A stretch of 64,000 nt of DNA from Methanosarcina barkeri str. Wiesmoor. Its GTDB lineage: Archaea > Halobacteriota > Methanosarcinia > Methanosarcinales > Methanosarcinaceae. The notes below the pieces were generated by a model. It was not told the origin of the DNA. It ran no database searches and saw only the letters and a program-made list of their open reading frames with translations. The DNA lies in the NCBI RefSeq assembly GCF_000969985.1, contig NZ_CP009526.1:3472001-3536000 (forward strand), in the 5' to 3' direction. Made by a program: the position numbers and the translations under genes. The number at the start of each line of letters is the position of its first letter. The first letter of the stretch is position 1. This document shows, in pieces, positions 47,399 through 56,651 of this stretch.

Positions 47399-50005
47399 TT
47401 AGTTTCTTCTCTTCCGCAGAATAACAAATGCTATGGAGAGTATACCAAGTGTAGCCATCCCACTGAAGAAAGGAGCTTTCTTTGTCACCTCATAACTTTC
47501 GCTCAGACCTCCTACTTCAACAGTATATGTCCCTGGCGTGTCCTCAGTGTGTGAGAATTCGATTGATTTGTTCTCACCCGGATTAAGGGTTACATTCTCA
47601 GAATCAACTGATTCGTTATTAACCAGCAATTCCACTGTGGATTCTCCTGTGACGTCTCCATTGTTCATAGCGTTCACCCTGATATTTACCGCGGTTCCGG
47701 CCTCAACTGAAGCAGGCTGTATCGTGAGGTCTGAGAAGGTGAACTGTGTTGCGGCTTTCTCCGCCACCTCGACCTGGGTTTCTCCGTCTTCATAACCGGT
47801 CTTTGTAGCATTTACTACATACGTTCCCGGAGCAGTAACCATGTAGGATGTGATACCTTTTTCGTCTGTCTGTGCGTCAATTATCTGTCCACCGAAAAAG
47901 ACATCCGCCCCGGAAACAGGCTTGTTTTCCTCAGAGTCCGTGACCTTTATGTCAATCTGGTCTCCTTCCCGGACGGTTTCTGGAGAAACTGAAACTAAGA
48001 GTTTCAGGACACCTTGTGCGAGGACATCCACCTTCTTGGTTCCGGAAACATAACCTTCCCGGCTCGCAGTTACAGTGAAGCTGCCTTCATTGCTGGGAGT
48101 GAAGGTGAGATTTCCGCTGTCTCCAGTAGTACCTATGCTTTTGTTTCCAACAGAAACTTCAGCACCGACGACTAAAACATTTCTCGCAGTTACCAAAATT
48201 TCGGTCGGCTTACCGACTACAAGCGCATCGGGTATTTCAATATCCAGTTGATCTCCTGCCTCGGTTTCGGTTTCGACAAAGGGATAAAAGCGCAGGACTG
48301 AAGCATCTGCAACCCTGAATTTGACATTGCCCATCAGGTCTACGACATCACCCTTTGAAAGGGAGATTGAGTCCTCGTTTTTCATTGTGATGCCTGAGTC
48401 GGAGATCGAAGTTATTTTCATTTCACCGAAAGAATCTCCCCCAGAAATTTCCAGGAAATCATCCGAAATCTGGAAGATTCCCTCCACAAACACGGCATCT
48501 GTTTCTGTGGAACGGAAGACCGTACTTATATGGACCGCAATCATCGGAACATTTTCAGCCCCACCTATATCGGCTTCATAAATATAGTCCCCGCCCTGGG
48601 AAACTATTCCCGAATCTAAGAGTTTTCCATTCTTGTAAAGCTCAAAGAGTACGTTTTTCCCATTAACATCAACCTCAGCTGCCTTAAGGGAGTAGCCGTT
48701 CTCCAGGACTAAAGAAGAACCAGTGAACAGGGATTTTTTGTCATCGTCATCAATCAGAACTTTTGAAAGAACACGGTCCGACAACACACTTATGCCCTTT
48801 GAATTGCCAAGAGTGTTTTCAGGATATCCTGCAAAATATTTCTCTGCCATGAAGCCGATAACTTCATAACTTCCCCAGCCCTCATGTTCAAATTTGACAT
48901 TTTCAGGCCTTGTAGAATAGACGAGGGATTCATCATCAATTGTCCTGCCATCGAGATTTTCAATAGCAAGGCTTTCAGTGGAAATATTTTCGTCGATGTT
49001 ATAATAGAAACCTTCGAAGTTAAAAGGCGTCCAGACCATAGTATCAAACTTATCATCGTGTACCGTTCCTCTTAATTCATAGGTTCCGGGCTCGGAGGTT
49101 TCAACTATTGGTGCAAAACGAAGTTCATTGGAATCAGCCACAACAAAACTCAGCTTACCCATGATGTCAATAGTATCGCCCTTGCTAAGCGAGATTGAGT
49201 CGCTGTTTCTCATTTTTATGCCTGAACTTGAGGTGGAACTTACCTCCATTTCCCCAAATTCATCACCATTCTGGACTTTCACGTACTGGTCTGAGATCTG
49301 GAAAATTCCTTCCACGAAAACCGCATTGGTTTCGCTGCCGCTGAAGATCTGGGCAAAATGGACTGCAATTATGGGCACATCTTCAGTATCCCCGATGTCG
49401 GCTTTGTATACATAGTCGCTATTGGAGGATAGGAAAGCTTCGTCGACTATCTTGCCGTCCTTTTCAAGCTGTACCCAGACGGTATTTCCGTTAATATCAA
49501 CCTCAACCATGTTCAGAGAGTATCCTTCGTCAAGAACAAGAGAGGAACCAGTGTACAGGGATTTCCTATCATCGGTGTCTATCAGGACTTTTGAAAGCTG
49601 TCCGTCCGAGATAACGCTAATTTCTTTATTTGCAAAGCTTGAGTTTGTGGTGTACCCTGCAAAATAGCGCTCTGCCATAAACCCTATGACATCATAAGAT
49701 CCCCACTTTCCATACTCAAAGTCGGTCTGTATGGGTACTGTTTCGTACTGCAGATTTCTCTTATTAATTGTCCGGCTGCCCTTACTTAGCTGGACTGTCA
49801 GATTTTCAGAACCTTCTCCGGTATCCAGATCATAATAAAAGCCCGAGTAAGTCTGAGGCGTCCATGTGTAGGTAAGGCTCTCATTTGCATTTTCATCCCA
49901 GATGCGATTGCCTGTCGAATCTGAAGCCTGAGCAGCTACACTTAGACAAAGCAACCCAAATGCCAGAAATAAGCATAAAATCTTGATATAGTTTTTAATC
50001 CCCAA
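47399..50005 (-). CDS. Large S-layer-domain surface protein with Ig-like repeats
   Basis: An 868-residue exported protein. The TTG start at 50005 is supported by AAGGAGGT six bases upstream; no ATG fits better. After a signal peptide (about 1-27) come two Methanosarcina-type S-layer (DUF1608) domains, about 30-310 and 315-595, sharing GFYYDLDTGEGSENL/GFYYNIDENISTESL and WGSYDVIGFMAE/WGSYEVIGFMAE. Two PEGA/carboxypeptidase-like beta domains and a CARDB-like domain follow (about 600-845), then a membrane anchor ending RKRRN. The anchor is preceded by APFF rather than the PGF of PGF-CTERM proteins. Probably a minor or accessory S-layer component, perhaps extending outward. Confidence 0.88.
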   Translation of the reverse strand: MGIKNYIKILCLFLAFGLLCLSVAAQASDSTGNRIWDENANESLTYTWTPQTYSGFYYDLDTGEGSENLTVQLSKGSRTINKRNLQYETVPIQTDFEYGKWGSYDVIGFMAERYFAGYTTNSSFANKEISVISDGQLSKVLIDTDDRKSLYTGSSLVLDEGYSLNMVEVDINGNTVWVQLEKDGKIVDEAFLSSNSDYVYKADIGDTEDVPIIAVHFAQIFSGSETNAVFVEGIFQISDQYVKVQNGDEFGEMEVSSTSSSGIKMRNSDSISLSKGDTIDIMGKLSFVVADSNELRFAPIVETSEPGTYELRGTVHDDKFDTMVWTPFNFEGFYYNIDENISTESLAIENLDGRTIDDESLVYSTRPENVKFEHEGWGSYEVIGFMAEKYFAGYPENTLGNSKGISVLSDRVLSKVLIDDDDKKSLFTGSSLVLENGYSLKAAEVDVNGKNVLFELYKNGKLLDSGIVSQGGDYIYEADIGGAENVPMIAVHISTVFRSTETDAVFVEGIFQISDDFLEISGGDSFGEMKITSISDSGITMKNEDSISLSKGDVVDLMGNVKFRVADASVLRFYPFVETETEAGDQLDIEIPDALVVGKPTEILVTARNVLVVGAEVSVGNKSIGTTGDSGNLTFTPSNEGSFTVTASREGYVSGTKKVDVLAQGVLKLLVSVSPETVREGDQIDIKVTDSEENKPVSGADVFFGGQIIDAQTDEKGITSYMVTAPGTYVVNATKTGYEDGETQVEVAEKAATQFTFSDLTIQPASVEAGTAVNIRVNAMNNGDVTGESTVELLVNNESVDSENVTLNPGENKSIEFSHTEDTPGTYTVEVGGLSESYEVTKKAPFFSGMATLGILSIAFVILRKRRN

Positions 50006-50671
50006 ATTAAACCTCCTTTATGCTGTATTAACCGGGAGCATAACTTTCAGGCTTCCGAAAGAAAAAATAGGAAAAAATTTCCTGAACATCCGGAATACAC
50101 CCTGACCAGGATACCCCCGCCTATCTGAGTTATGTCAAAGATATTCAACTATATGTGTTTTCTAATATCTCAGACATCAAATAAAAAATTTTTGGGCATA
50201 ATAAGAAATATTTTTCAGAAATCGGAAATAAAAAAATTAAATATGGCAAAAGAAGGAATTGAAAACCTTGAACACCATAAAACTGTTTTCAATTGCCTTT
50301 TAAACACCAGAAGAGTAAATATCAGGCAGCGTCTGTCAGGAAGACAATTCAGAACATCCAGAAAATGTCTTTATCACAACCAGTTTTTGCTCAGAGTCAG
50401 GTTTTATTCAGAAACACCGTTTTTATTCAGAACCCGATTTATTCTAAAGCGACTTTTTATTCACGTTTGAGAGAAAAGTCTGAAAACAAATTAAAAAGTC
50501 CTTTTTCCTCGAGAATCAATTTGATATACACAAATTATAAGTTTGAAGAAGCGATTTCTGACACTTATAAGCAAAAATCAGCATAATTGGATTCATTAAG
50601 ATCCATTATAAGATTCATAAAGATTCATTCTGCAAAGTAAGACAGAGTAAAAATATGGAGCCGTCTCTGGC
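50006..50671. other. Divergent region between S-layer-domain gene and cca
   Basis: A 660-base AT-rich gap with no gene I accept. Direct copies of TTTTTATTCAG occur near 50400-50465. It holds promoters for both flanking genes. Confidence 0.45.
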
Positions 50672-52036
50672 ATGGAAACGTATACAGGTATTCCCGAAGA
50701 ATTAAAATTTGCAGTCCTTGAAAGAATACAACCCACTGAACCTGAAAGAGAAAAACTTTTTGCGATCCAGGAAGAACTCGCCTCACAGGTTAAAATCGCA
50801 GCAGAAAAACTTGGCATCCCAGGCGTGCTTGTAAAAATGGTGGGATCTGCTGCCAGAGGTACCTGGCTTTCAGGAACTCACGATATTGATGTTTTTATCA
50901 GCTTTCCTGAAGAAACCTCCAGAAAAGACCTGGAAACCCTGGGTATGGCAATTGCAAGAGAGGTGGCAAGATATGCCGAGCATGCCGAAGACCGCCACGC
51001 TGAGCATCCCTATCTGAATATTACATACAAAGGCTTTGACGTAGATCTTGTTCCCTGCTTCAGGGTTGCTTCGGCTTCCCAGATCAAATCTGCGGTTGAC
51101 AGAACGCCTTTTCATAACGATTTTGTCAAACCACGCATAAAAGGGCATGAAGACGAAGTCCTGCTTTTGAAGCAGTTTATGCGCGGAGGCGGAGTCTATG
51201 GTTCAGAACTCAAGACCCAGGGCTTTTCAGGCTACCTGACCGAACTCCTTGTAATTCGCTACGGCTCCTTCAAAAACACTATCTACGCAGCCTGTTCCTG
51301 GAAGCCAGGTGAGAAAATAGATATAATGCAGCATGGGGAAATCGAGCACGAAGAACCTCTTGTAGTGATCGACCCAACTGATCCCAGGCGAAACGTGGCA
51401 GCAGCCCTTTCTCTTGACAAATTCTGCACGTTCATAGACCACTGTCGGGAATTCCTAAAAAACCCGGAGCTCAGTTTCTTTTTCCCAGCCCCCATCCTGC
51501 CCCTTGAGGACAGCGAAATCCTGGAAAAGCTTGAAAGTAGGAAGAGTACTCAGCTTGCAGTCGTTTTCAAAACCCCGGACGTGGTAGAGGATGTCCTCTT
51601 TCCGCAGCTTTATAAAATGGAGCAGGCAGTAGCTGCCCTTCTGAAAGAATATGATTTTACAGTGATAAAAACCGGCGTCTGGTCAGGAAATACCGAAACC
51701 GCAGTTATGATGGAACTCATTTCAGGTACCCTGCCCAACGTGAAAAAACACATCGGTCCCCCGGTCTGGGTCAAAGTACACGCAGAGAAGTTCAAGGAAA
51801 AATATCAGGCAGCAGACGGCGTTTTTGGAGGTTATATCGAAAACGGAAAATACATCTTTGAAATCCTGCGCAAGTACCCGACGGCAAGAGGGCTTCTCGA
51901 AGACCGGCTCATGAGCTGTTCTCTTGGAAAACAGGTACATCAGAGCGTGAATGAGGGTTTTGAGATTATAGAGAATGCCGGGATTTGCAGATTAAAAGAG
52001 TATGACTTTAGGATTTATTTGAGGAAATGGATATAA
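50672..52036 (+). CDS. cca: CCA-adding tRNA nucleotidyltransferase, archaeal class I
   Basis: Adds and repairs the 3' CCA of tRNAs. The 454-residue length is normal for the archaeal enzyme. The nucleotidyltransferase signature is GSAARGTWLSGTHDIDVFISFP (about 59-80), with the paired aspartates DID; the third carboxylate is in FDVDLVPCF. The palm and body domains follow (VLLLKQFMRGGGVYGSELKTQGFSGYLTELLVIRYGSF; DPTDPRRNVAAALSLDKF). The gene is intact and monocistronic. A second, partial copy of its last ~70 codons lies 8.6 kb downstream at 60510-60717. Confidence 0.95.
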   Translation: METYTGIPEELKFAVLERIQPTEPEREKLFAIQEELASQVKIAAEKLGIPGVLVKMVGSAARGTWLSGTHDIDVFISFPEETSRKDLETLGMAIAREVARYAEHAEDRHAEHPYLNITYKGFDVDLVPCFRVASASQIKSAVDRTPFHNDFVKPRIKGHEDEVLLLKQFMRGGGVYGSELKTQGFSGYLTELLVIRYGSFKNTIYAACSWKPGEKIDIMQHGEIEHEEPLVVIDPTDPRRNVAAALSLDKFCTFIDHCREFLKNPELSFFFPAPILPLEDSEILEKLESRKSTQLAVVFKTPDVVEDVLFPQLYKMEQAVAALLKEYDFTVIKTGVWSGNTETAVMMELISGTLPNVKKHIGPPVWVKVHAEKFKEKYQAADGVFGGYIENGKYIFEILRKYPTARGLLEDRLMSCSLGKQVHQSVNEGFEIIENAGICRLKEYDFRIYLRKWI

Positions 52037-52248
52037 AAGAGATTATAATGTGGACAATAGTAATAGCCAATTAATTGATATTACACAAAACGAGAGATAG
52101 GGATATACTTTCGCAAAAGTTTTTAAATGGGCCTTTTCAATTGACCAATTATAAGTCTGCAGTTGTCTCACCCACAGGACTGCCATAATTAAAATAATTT
52201 ATTCAAAAACATAGCCACGTTTGGAGAAATAATTACAAATGGTATATT

Positions 52249-52282
52249 GATTCTGGCATAGTATTCGAATATTAGTATAATA
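52249..52282 (+). promoter_or_regulatory. Shared upstream motif, copy 1 (before the winged-helix operon)
   Basis: GATTCTGG-N6-ATTCGAATATTAGTATAAT ends 280 bases before the membrane-protein/winged-helix gene pair. Almost the same sequence occurs at 54213-54245, 320 bases before the S-layer gene. It could be a regulator site or a common promoter element with a long leader. Confidence 0.5.
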
Positions 52283-52561
52283 CACGACTTATCTGAAAAA
52301 TGGGCCCTACTATTAATAAGAACTTCATCTGAAGTTTTTATTTTTGTGTAAGCATTATTAGTAACATAGCATAGATTTCAAATACTTCGTTGTGGTATGA
52401 CAGACTATTTTGGTGAGATATAAAAACGAATTTGACCAGATATAAAAACGAATAAAATTCCCCCAAAACATTTAAAAATATATTTTTCTGGAGTGCATCT
52501 CAAAACTTGACATCTTAACGTTTGATTTAATGTAATGCGTTGATGGAGGCAACTAAAGTCT

Positions 52562-52831
52562 ATGATGACTGAACCCGATCAAATAATCCAACTTGTATCA
52601 AGTTTATTAGCGTTAATCCTTTTTGTTATCTCCCATCTTGCATATCGTCGAGAACGTAGAAAGAAACTTTTTATTTTATCTTTAGCATTTTTTTTCTATT
52701 CGGCGATGAATTTTCTGGATGCAGCAGATATTTTTTTCCCTCAAGCAGGTGAATATCCCGAAATTTGGGGAAGTCTACTAAATTTCGTAGTTCTTGCATT
52801 GTTTTTTCTTTCCATGGTAACAAAAGAGTAA
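52562..52831 (+). CDS. Small membrane protein paired with a winged-helix regulator
   Basis: An 89-residue protein with three predicted membrane segments (about 7-27, 36-55, 66-85) and a basic loop after the first (YRRERRKKLF). GGAGG lies 11-12 bases before the ATG. I do not recognise the family by name. It ends 6 bases before a winged-helix regulator gene; small membrane proteins next to such regulators in archaea may sense the envelope and control the regulator. This is inference from gene order. Confidence 0.7.
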   Translation: MMTEPDQIIQLVSSLLALILFVISHLAYRRERRKKLFILSLAFFFYSAMNFLDAADIFFPQAGEYPEIWGSLLNFVVLALFFLSMVTKE

Positions 52832-52837
52832 GGTAAA

Positions 52838-53362
52838 ATGGAATTCGAACTAGAGACTAGAAGAAGAATTTACGAACAAATTAAAAAATCTCCTGGTATT
52901 CACTTCCGGGAACTTGAGCGGAGGCTGCAGATGGTAGTTGGCAACCTGCAGTACCACCTTCAATATATGGAAAAGAAAAATCTGATAAGGGCTTTGAATG
53001 ATGGAGATTATGTACGTTATTTCGTAAAAGACAGGAGCTTAAACGAAACCGAGAGAAAAATAATGTCTTTCTTAAGAAGATCTGGTTGCAGGCATATCCT
53101 TCTTCAGCTCCTCAATAATCCGGAAATGAATAACAAAGAAATCTCTCAAGCTGTTGGTCTCTCTCCTTCAACCGTTTCCTGGAACCTGAACAAACTTGTA
53201 GAAGCCGGAATAATTAAAAGGGAAAAAACCGGCAGGATAAGTAAATTCACAGTCATTGATCCTTCCGCGATTGCAGAACTCCTTATATGCTACAAAGAAA
53301 GCTTTCTCGATACTCTGGTTGACGGTTTTATAGAAATGTGGGAATTCAAGAACTCTAAATAA
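52838..53362 (+). CDS. Transcriptional regulator with two winged-helix domains
   Basis: A 174-residue protein. Residues 1-70 form one winged helix (RRRIYEQIKKSPGIHFRELERRLQMVVGNLQYHLQYMEKKNLIR) and residues 73-145 a second (GCRHILLQLLNNPEMNNKEISQAVGLSPSTVSWNLNKLVEAGIIKRE). The tandem arrangement is common in archaeal ArsR/MarR-like regulators. AAGGTAAA precedes the ATG. It is cotranscribed with the small membrane protein upstream. A motif shared between this operon's upstream region and that of the S-layer gene makes the latter a candidate target. Confidence 0.85.
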   Translation: MEFELETRRRIYEQIKKSPGIHFRELERRLQMVVGNLQYHLQYMEKKNLIRALNDGDYVRYFVKDRSLNETERKIMSFLRRSGCRHILLQLLNNPEMNNKEISQAVGLSPSTVSWNLNKLVEAGIIKREKTGRISKFTVIDPSAIAELLICYKESFLDTLVDGFIEMWEFKNSK

Positions 53363-53628
53363 TTTGATCGTCCATCGTTTGATTGCTATTATTCCAATAT
53401 GAGAAACACAGCTTCTAGCCATTCGTTTCTAGAAAACTTATCACTTTTTTAAGAAACCTTCAATATGGCATTTAAACGGAATCACAAACCATGTTGTAGG
53501 TAACGTAAGGAAAACATCAAGCATGTATTGCTAGGCGATCAAAATTTTGAGTTAGTCTCATTATATGGGTCCTTTTTCACTGGTTTTAAACTAGTATATT
53601 GATTCCAAATTATGTCCGAAATGAACTT

Positions 53629-53723
53629 TTGACAACCACTGAAAGTACGGAAGACACGGAAATAAGTAGTAAAGGTGTGCTTCTGCTGTGCTTTCCGTGG
53701 TTTCAGTGGTTTCAGTGGTTGTA
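53629..53723. repeat. ~95-bp palindromic CACGGAA-type element
   Basis: The left arm TTGACAACCACTGAAAGTAC and the reverse complement of the right arm, TTACAACCACTGAAACCACT, match in their first 15 bases bar one; both then run into CGGAA-containing repeats. Similar ACCACTGAAACCACGGAA sequences are familiar as dispersed repeats in many prokaryote genomes. It lies 850 bases upstream of the S-layer gene. The rest of 53363-54212 has no gene. Confidence 0.7.
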
Positions 53724-54212
53724 ATATCCAGATCGAATCACTCTGCGACCGGTTGCATTTTCCATGTTACAGAATTCCATCTGACTTTAAAATAATATTT
53801 GCGTCATAAGCTGCAATTATTTTTTTATTATGTATTTATTTTAGAATCGATGCACTAGATTGAGATATCCTGCTTAGTTAACTTTGATGATAGATACACC
53901 AGCTTCAAGATACACTTACAAAAGAATGTTGAATAATGAAGGTAAATTTTATCAAAAAGTCCGCTGAATTATACGTTTTTAAAAATCAACCGAATAAAAA
54001 TAGACGAAACTTTTACGCTTACTGAGCAAAAATTGAAATTATTTATGGTGGCGGGAAACATGGAAGAAACTTGGAAAACCCGCCACATTCTCCTATGGAA
54101 GAAGGTTCCGCCACATTCTTCTAGGGAGGAAGGTTTGAAATATTTTGTAGTGTTGATCCCGATCATTCACCACAATAACCTTCAGTTTTCAGTCTTCATT
54201 AGACATAATAAC

Positions 54213-54275
54213 GATTCTGGTACATTATTCGAATATTAGTACAATCGTCGAACATTAGTACAATATTCGAATAAT
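54213..54275 (+). promoter_or_regulatory. Shared upstream motif, copy 2, and perfect 14-bp inverted repeat before the S-layer gene
   Basis: The GATTCTGG-N6-ATTCGAATATTAGTACAAT motif (54213-54245) is part of a larger dyad: ATTATTCGAATATT (54224-54237) and AATATTCGAATAAT (54262-54275) are perfect inverted copies. Between them TTAGTACAAT occurs twice. It lies about 290-350 bases before the S-layer start. Confidence 0.6.
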
Positions 54276-54566
54276 CAAAATTTTAAATAGATATAGAGTT
54301 AAATTTTAAGATTTCGTTGGAGCATATCGGAAATAGGAAAAGTTTCCTCCGAATATCTAAATAGAGGACCAAAAGAGATTTATAAGACACCATTTTATAA
54401 AACGGTGTAAACCAATTTTCGGGATGAGGAGAAACGAAACTATCTTCGACAATAAACGTAATAAATAGATCGGATTGATGAAGAATAGTGAACAGCCTTA
54501 AATTATTGATCCCGATGATTCTTCTTACATATAATAGATTTTAACAAATATGGAGGAAACAACAAA

Positions 54567-56612
54567 ATGAAGAGATTTGTAGCCAGTGCAATGGCAGCTC
54601 TCATGCTTCTGACTGTATTTGCATCCGCCGCAATGGCTGATGATAATACAACCTCAGCAGCGAGTACAGTTGAGATCCGCGGCCCTGTGTACAATGGCTC
54701 AAGTTTAACCGACATCCTTGCAAATACTGCATACGGTAACGATACAGCTATTACAATGGATGCTAACAAATTTGCAGCATTCTATTACGACATTGACAAC
54801 AATGTGACAACCGAGTCTCTTTCCATTAAGAACGTTGCTGGTACTTCTGGCAGGACTATAGGAGATAACGGTTTAGTATACAAGACAACAATCGGAAAAG
54901 CTGAATACGAGAATAAAGATGTCGACTGGGGCAACTACAGTGTGATTGGCTTCTTCGCAGACAAGTATATCCCACTGAAGTCCAACGCTGCTGACAAGCT
55001 CGCCAAACTCGTTCTTGACAGTGACGACAAGTACACTCTCAAGACCGGCGAATCCCTTGACCTCGGTGATGGGTACTCTCTCCAGGCCAAGCAGGTCGAT
55101 GTTGACGGTAATAAGGTCTGGCTTGAATTCGACAAGGACGGAGAATACGTCGATGACGAGATAGTCTCAACTGACTCTGGTGATCATACCTGGACTTGCA
55201 AAGTTGACGACGTGCAGGGCGAAGACGATGTTCCTGTCTTGAAAGTACATGTCAACCAGGTATTCCAGGGCGCAGTTGACAGCATTGCACAGATTGATGC
55301 TGTCTGGCTCATTGACTACGCAAACGCAATAAAAATCAACTCTGACGATGAATTCGGCAAACTCAACGATGTTTCCATTAATGGTCCAACCATTACCATC
55401 ACAAATGATGATACATTCAGTCTGACTAAAGACTCGGATCAGGAAATCGGGCAAGGGTTATACTTCAAGGTTGCTGACTCCAATGATCTCAGGTTCTATG
55501 CCTACAAGCAGCAGACAACTCCTGGAACCTATGATGTAAGAGGAACCGTTGTTTCCGGCACGCAGCCTTACACCTGGACTTCAGACAACTTTGCTGGATT
55601 CTTCTACGACCTGAAAAAGAATGTTGGAACCGAAACTCTGAGTGTTTCTGACGTGAACGGAAGAACTATTCCTAAAAACGGCCTCAACTACAGCACTACT
55701 ATAAGCAAGGTTGATTATAATGCCGATGACATTTTCAATGGAACGTACCCTGTTCTTGGCTTCTTTGCACAGAAGTATGTCCCGCTGAAATCCACAGACG
55801 CCAGCAAGCTTGCCAAACTCGTTCTTGACAGTGACGACAAGTACACTCTCAAGACCGGTGACACACTTGACCTCGGTGATGGGTACTCTCTCCAGGCCAA
55901 GCAGGTCGATGTTGACGGTAATAAGGTCTGGCTTGAATTCGACAAGGAAGGAGAATACGTCGATGACGAGATCGTCTCAACTGACTCTGGCGATCATACC
56001 TGGACTTGCAAAGTTGACGACGTGCAGGGCGAAGACGATGTTCCTGTCCTGAAGGCACATGTCAACCAGGTATTCCAGGGCGCAGTTGACAGCATTGCAC
56101 AGATCGATGGTGTCTGGCTCATTGACTATGCAAACGCAATAAAGATCAACTCTGACGATGAATTCGGCAAACTCAACGATGTTTCCATTAATGGTCCAAC
56201 CATTACCATCACAAATGATGATACATTCAGTCTGACTAAAGACTCGGATCAAGAAATCGGAGAGGGAATGTACTTCAAGGTCGCCGACTCCAGTGATCTC
56301 AGATACTACCCATACGTTGAGCAGACCCTTGGTAACGGAACAGTTACAACCACCCTGGGTAACACAACCAGCATCGATAACACAACAGTCACCGATAACA
56401 TGAGTGTTACTCCAACTCCAGTTGTGAACAGCACTGAAACTCCAGATGTAAACGCGAGCACTCCTACAAACATGGAGACCCAAACAACTACAGATACATC
56501 AGCTACTGCAAACAACACAACCGAAACAAAGAACAAATCTCCTGGCTTTGAGATTGTCCCAGCAATCTTCGGGCTGCTGTCAGTCTTCTACATTGTCAGG
56601 AAGAACAGATAA
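54567..56612 (+). CDS. Major S-layer protein, two DUF1608 domains with PGF-CTERM anchor
   Basis: A 681-residue surface-lattice protein of the type shown to be the main S-layer protein in Methanosarcina. The signal peptide ends AMA at residue 24. Two S-layer domains (about 30-310 and 312-590) share long identical runs. A Thr/Asn-rich, probably glycosylated spacer follows (about 590-655), then the sorting signal SPGFEIVPAIFGLLSVFYIV and RKNR, where PGF marks archaeosortase processing. GGAGG precedes the ATG. Codon use is strongly biased, in keeping with very high expression. A perfect terminator follows. Confidence 0.95.
   Translation: MKRFVASAMAALMLLTVFASAAMADDNTTSAASTVEIRGPVYNGSSLTDILANTAYGNDTAITMDANKFAAFYYDIDNNVTTESLSIKNVAGTSGRTIGDNGLVYKTTIGKAEYENKDVDWGNYSVIGFFADKYIPLKSNAADKLAKLVLDSDDKYTLKTGESLDLGDGYSLQAKQVDVDGNKVWLEFDKDGEYVDDEIVSTDSGDHTWTCKVDDVQGEDDVPVLKVHVNQVFQGAVDSIAQIDAVWLIDYANAIKINSDDEFGKLNDVSINGPTITITNDDTFSLTKDSDQEIGQGLYFKVADSNDLRFYAYKQQTTPGTYDVRGTVVSGTQPYTWTSDNFAGFFYDLKKNVGTETLSVSDVNGRTIPKNGLNYSTTISKVDYNADDIFNGTYPVLGFFAQKYVPLKSTDASKLAKLVLDSDDKYTLKTGDTLDLGDGYSLQAKQVDVDGNKVWLEFDKEGEYVDDEIVSTDSGDHTWTCKVDDVQGEDDVPVLKAHVNQVFQGAVDSIAQIDGVWLIDYANAIKINSDDEFGKLNDVSINGPTITITNDDTFSLTKDSDQEIGEGMYFKVADSSDLRYYPYVEQTLGNGTVTTTLGNTTSIDNTTVTDNMSVTPTPVVNSTETPDVNASTPTNMETQTTTDTSATANNTTETKNKSPGFEIVPAIFGLLSVFYIVRKNR
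54990..56280 (+). repeat. Near-identical internal direct repeat of the S-layer gene (810-bp offset)
   Basis: About 480 bases (54990-55470) recur 810 bases downstream (55800-56280) with very few differences, while the flanking parts of the two domains are clearly diverged. This patchy identity is the mark of gene conversion between the two domain halves rather than of recent duplication. Confidence 0.85.
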
Positions 56613-56623
56613 ATTCTCTGAAT

Positions 56624-56651
56624 GAAGGATTTTCTTAATCCTTCTTTTTTT
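56624..56651 (+). terminator. Strong terminator of the S-layer gene
   Basis: GAAGGATT-TTCTT-AATCCTTC followed by a run of seven T, 12 bases after the stop codon. The stem is a perfect 8 base pairs. Confidence 0.85.

Noticed and set aside
50132-50470. Plus-strand 112-residue open frame before cca
   Set aside because: The product is low-complexity, rich in Phe, Arg and Ile, starts without a ribosome site and lies in a divergent promoter region. Chance frame in AT-rich DNA.
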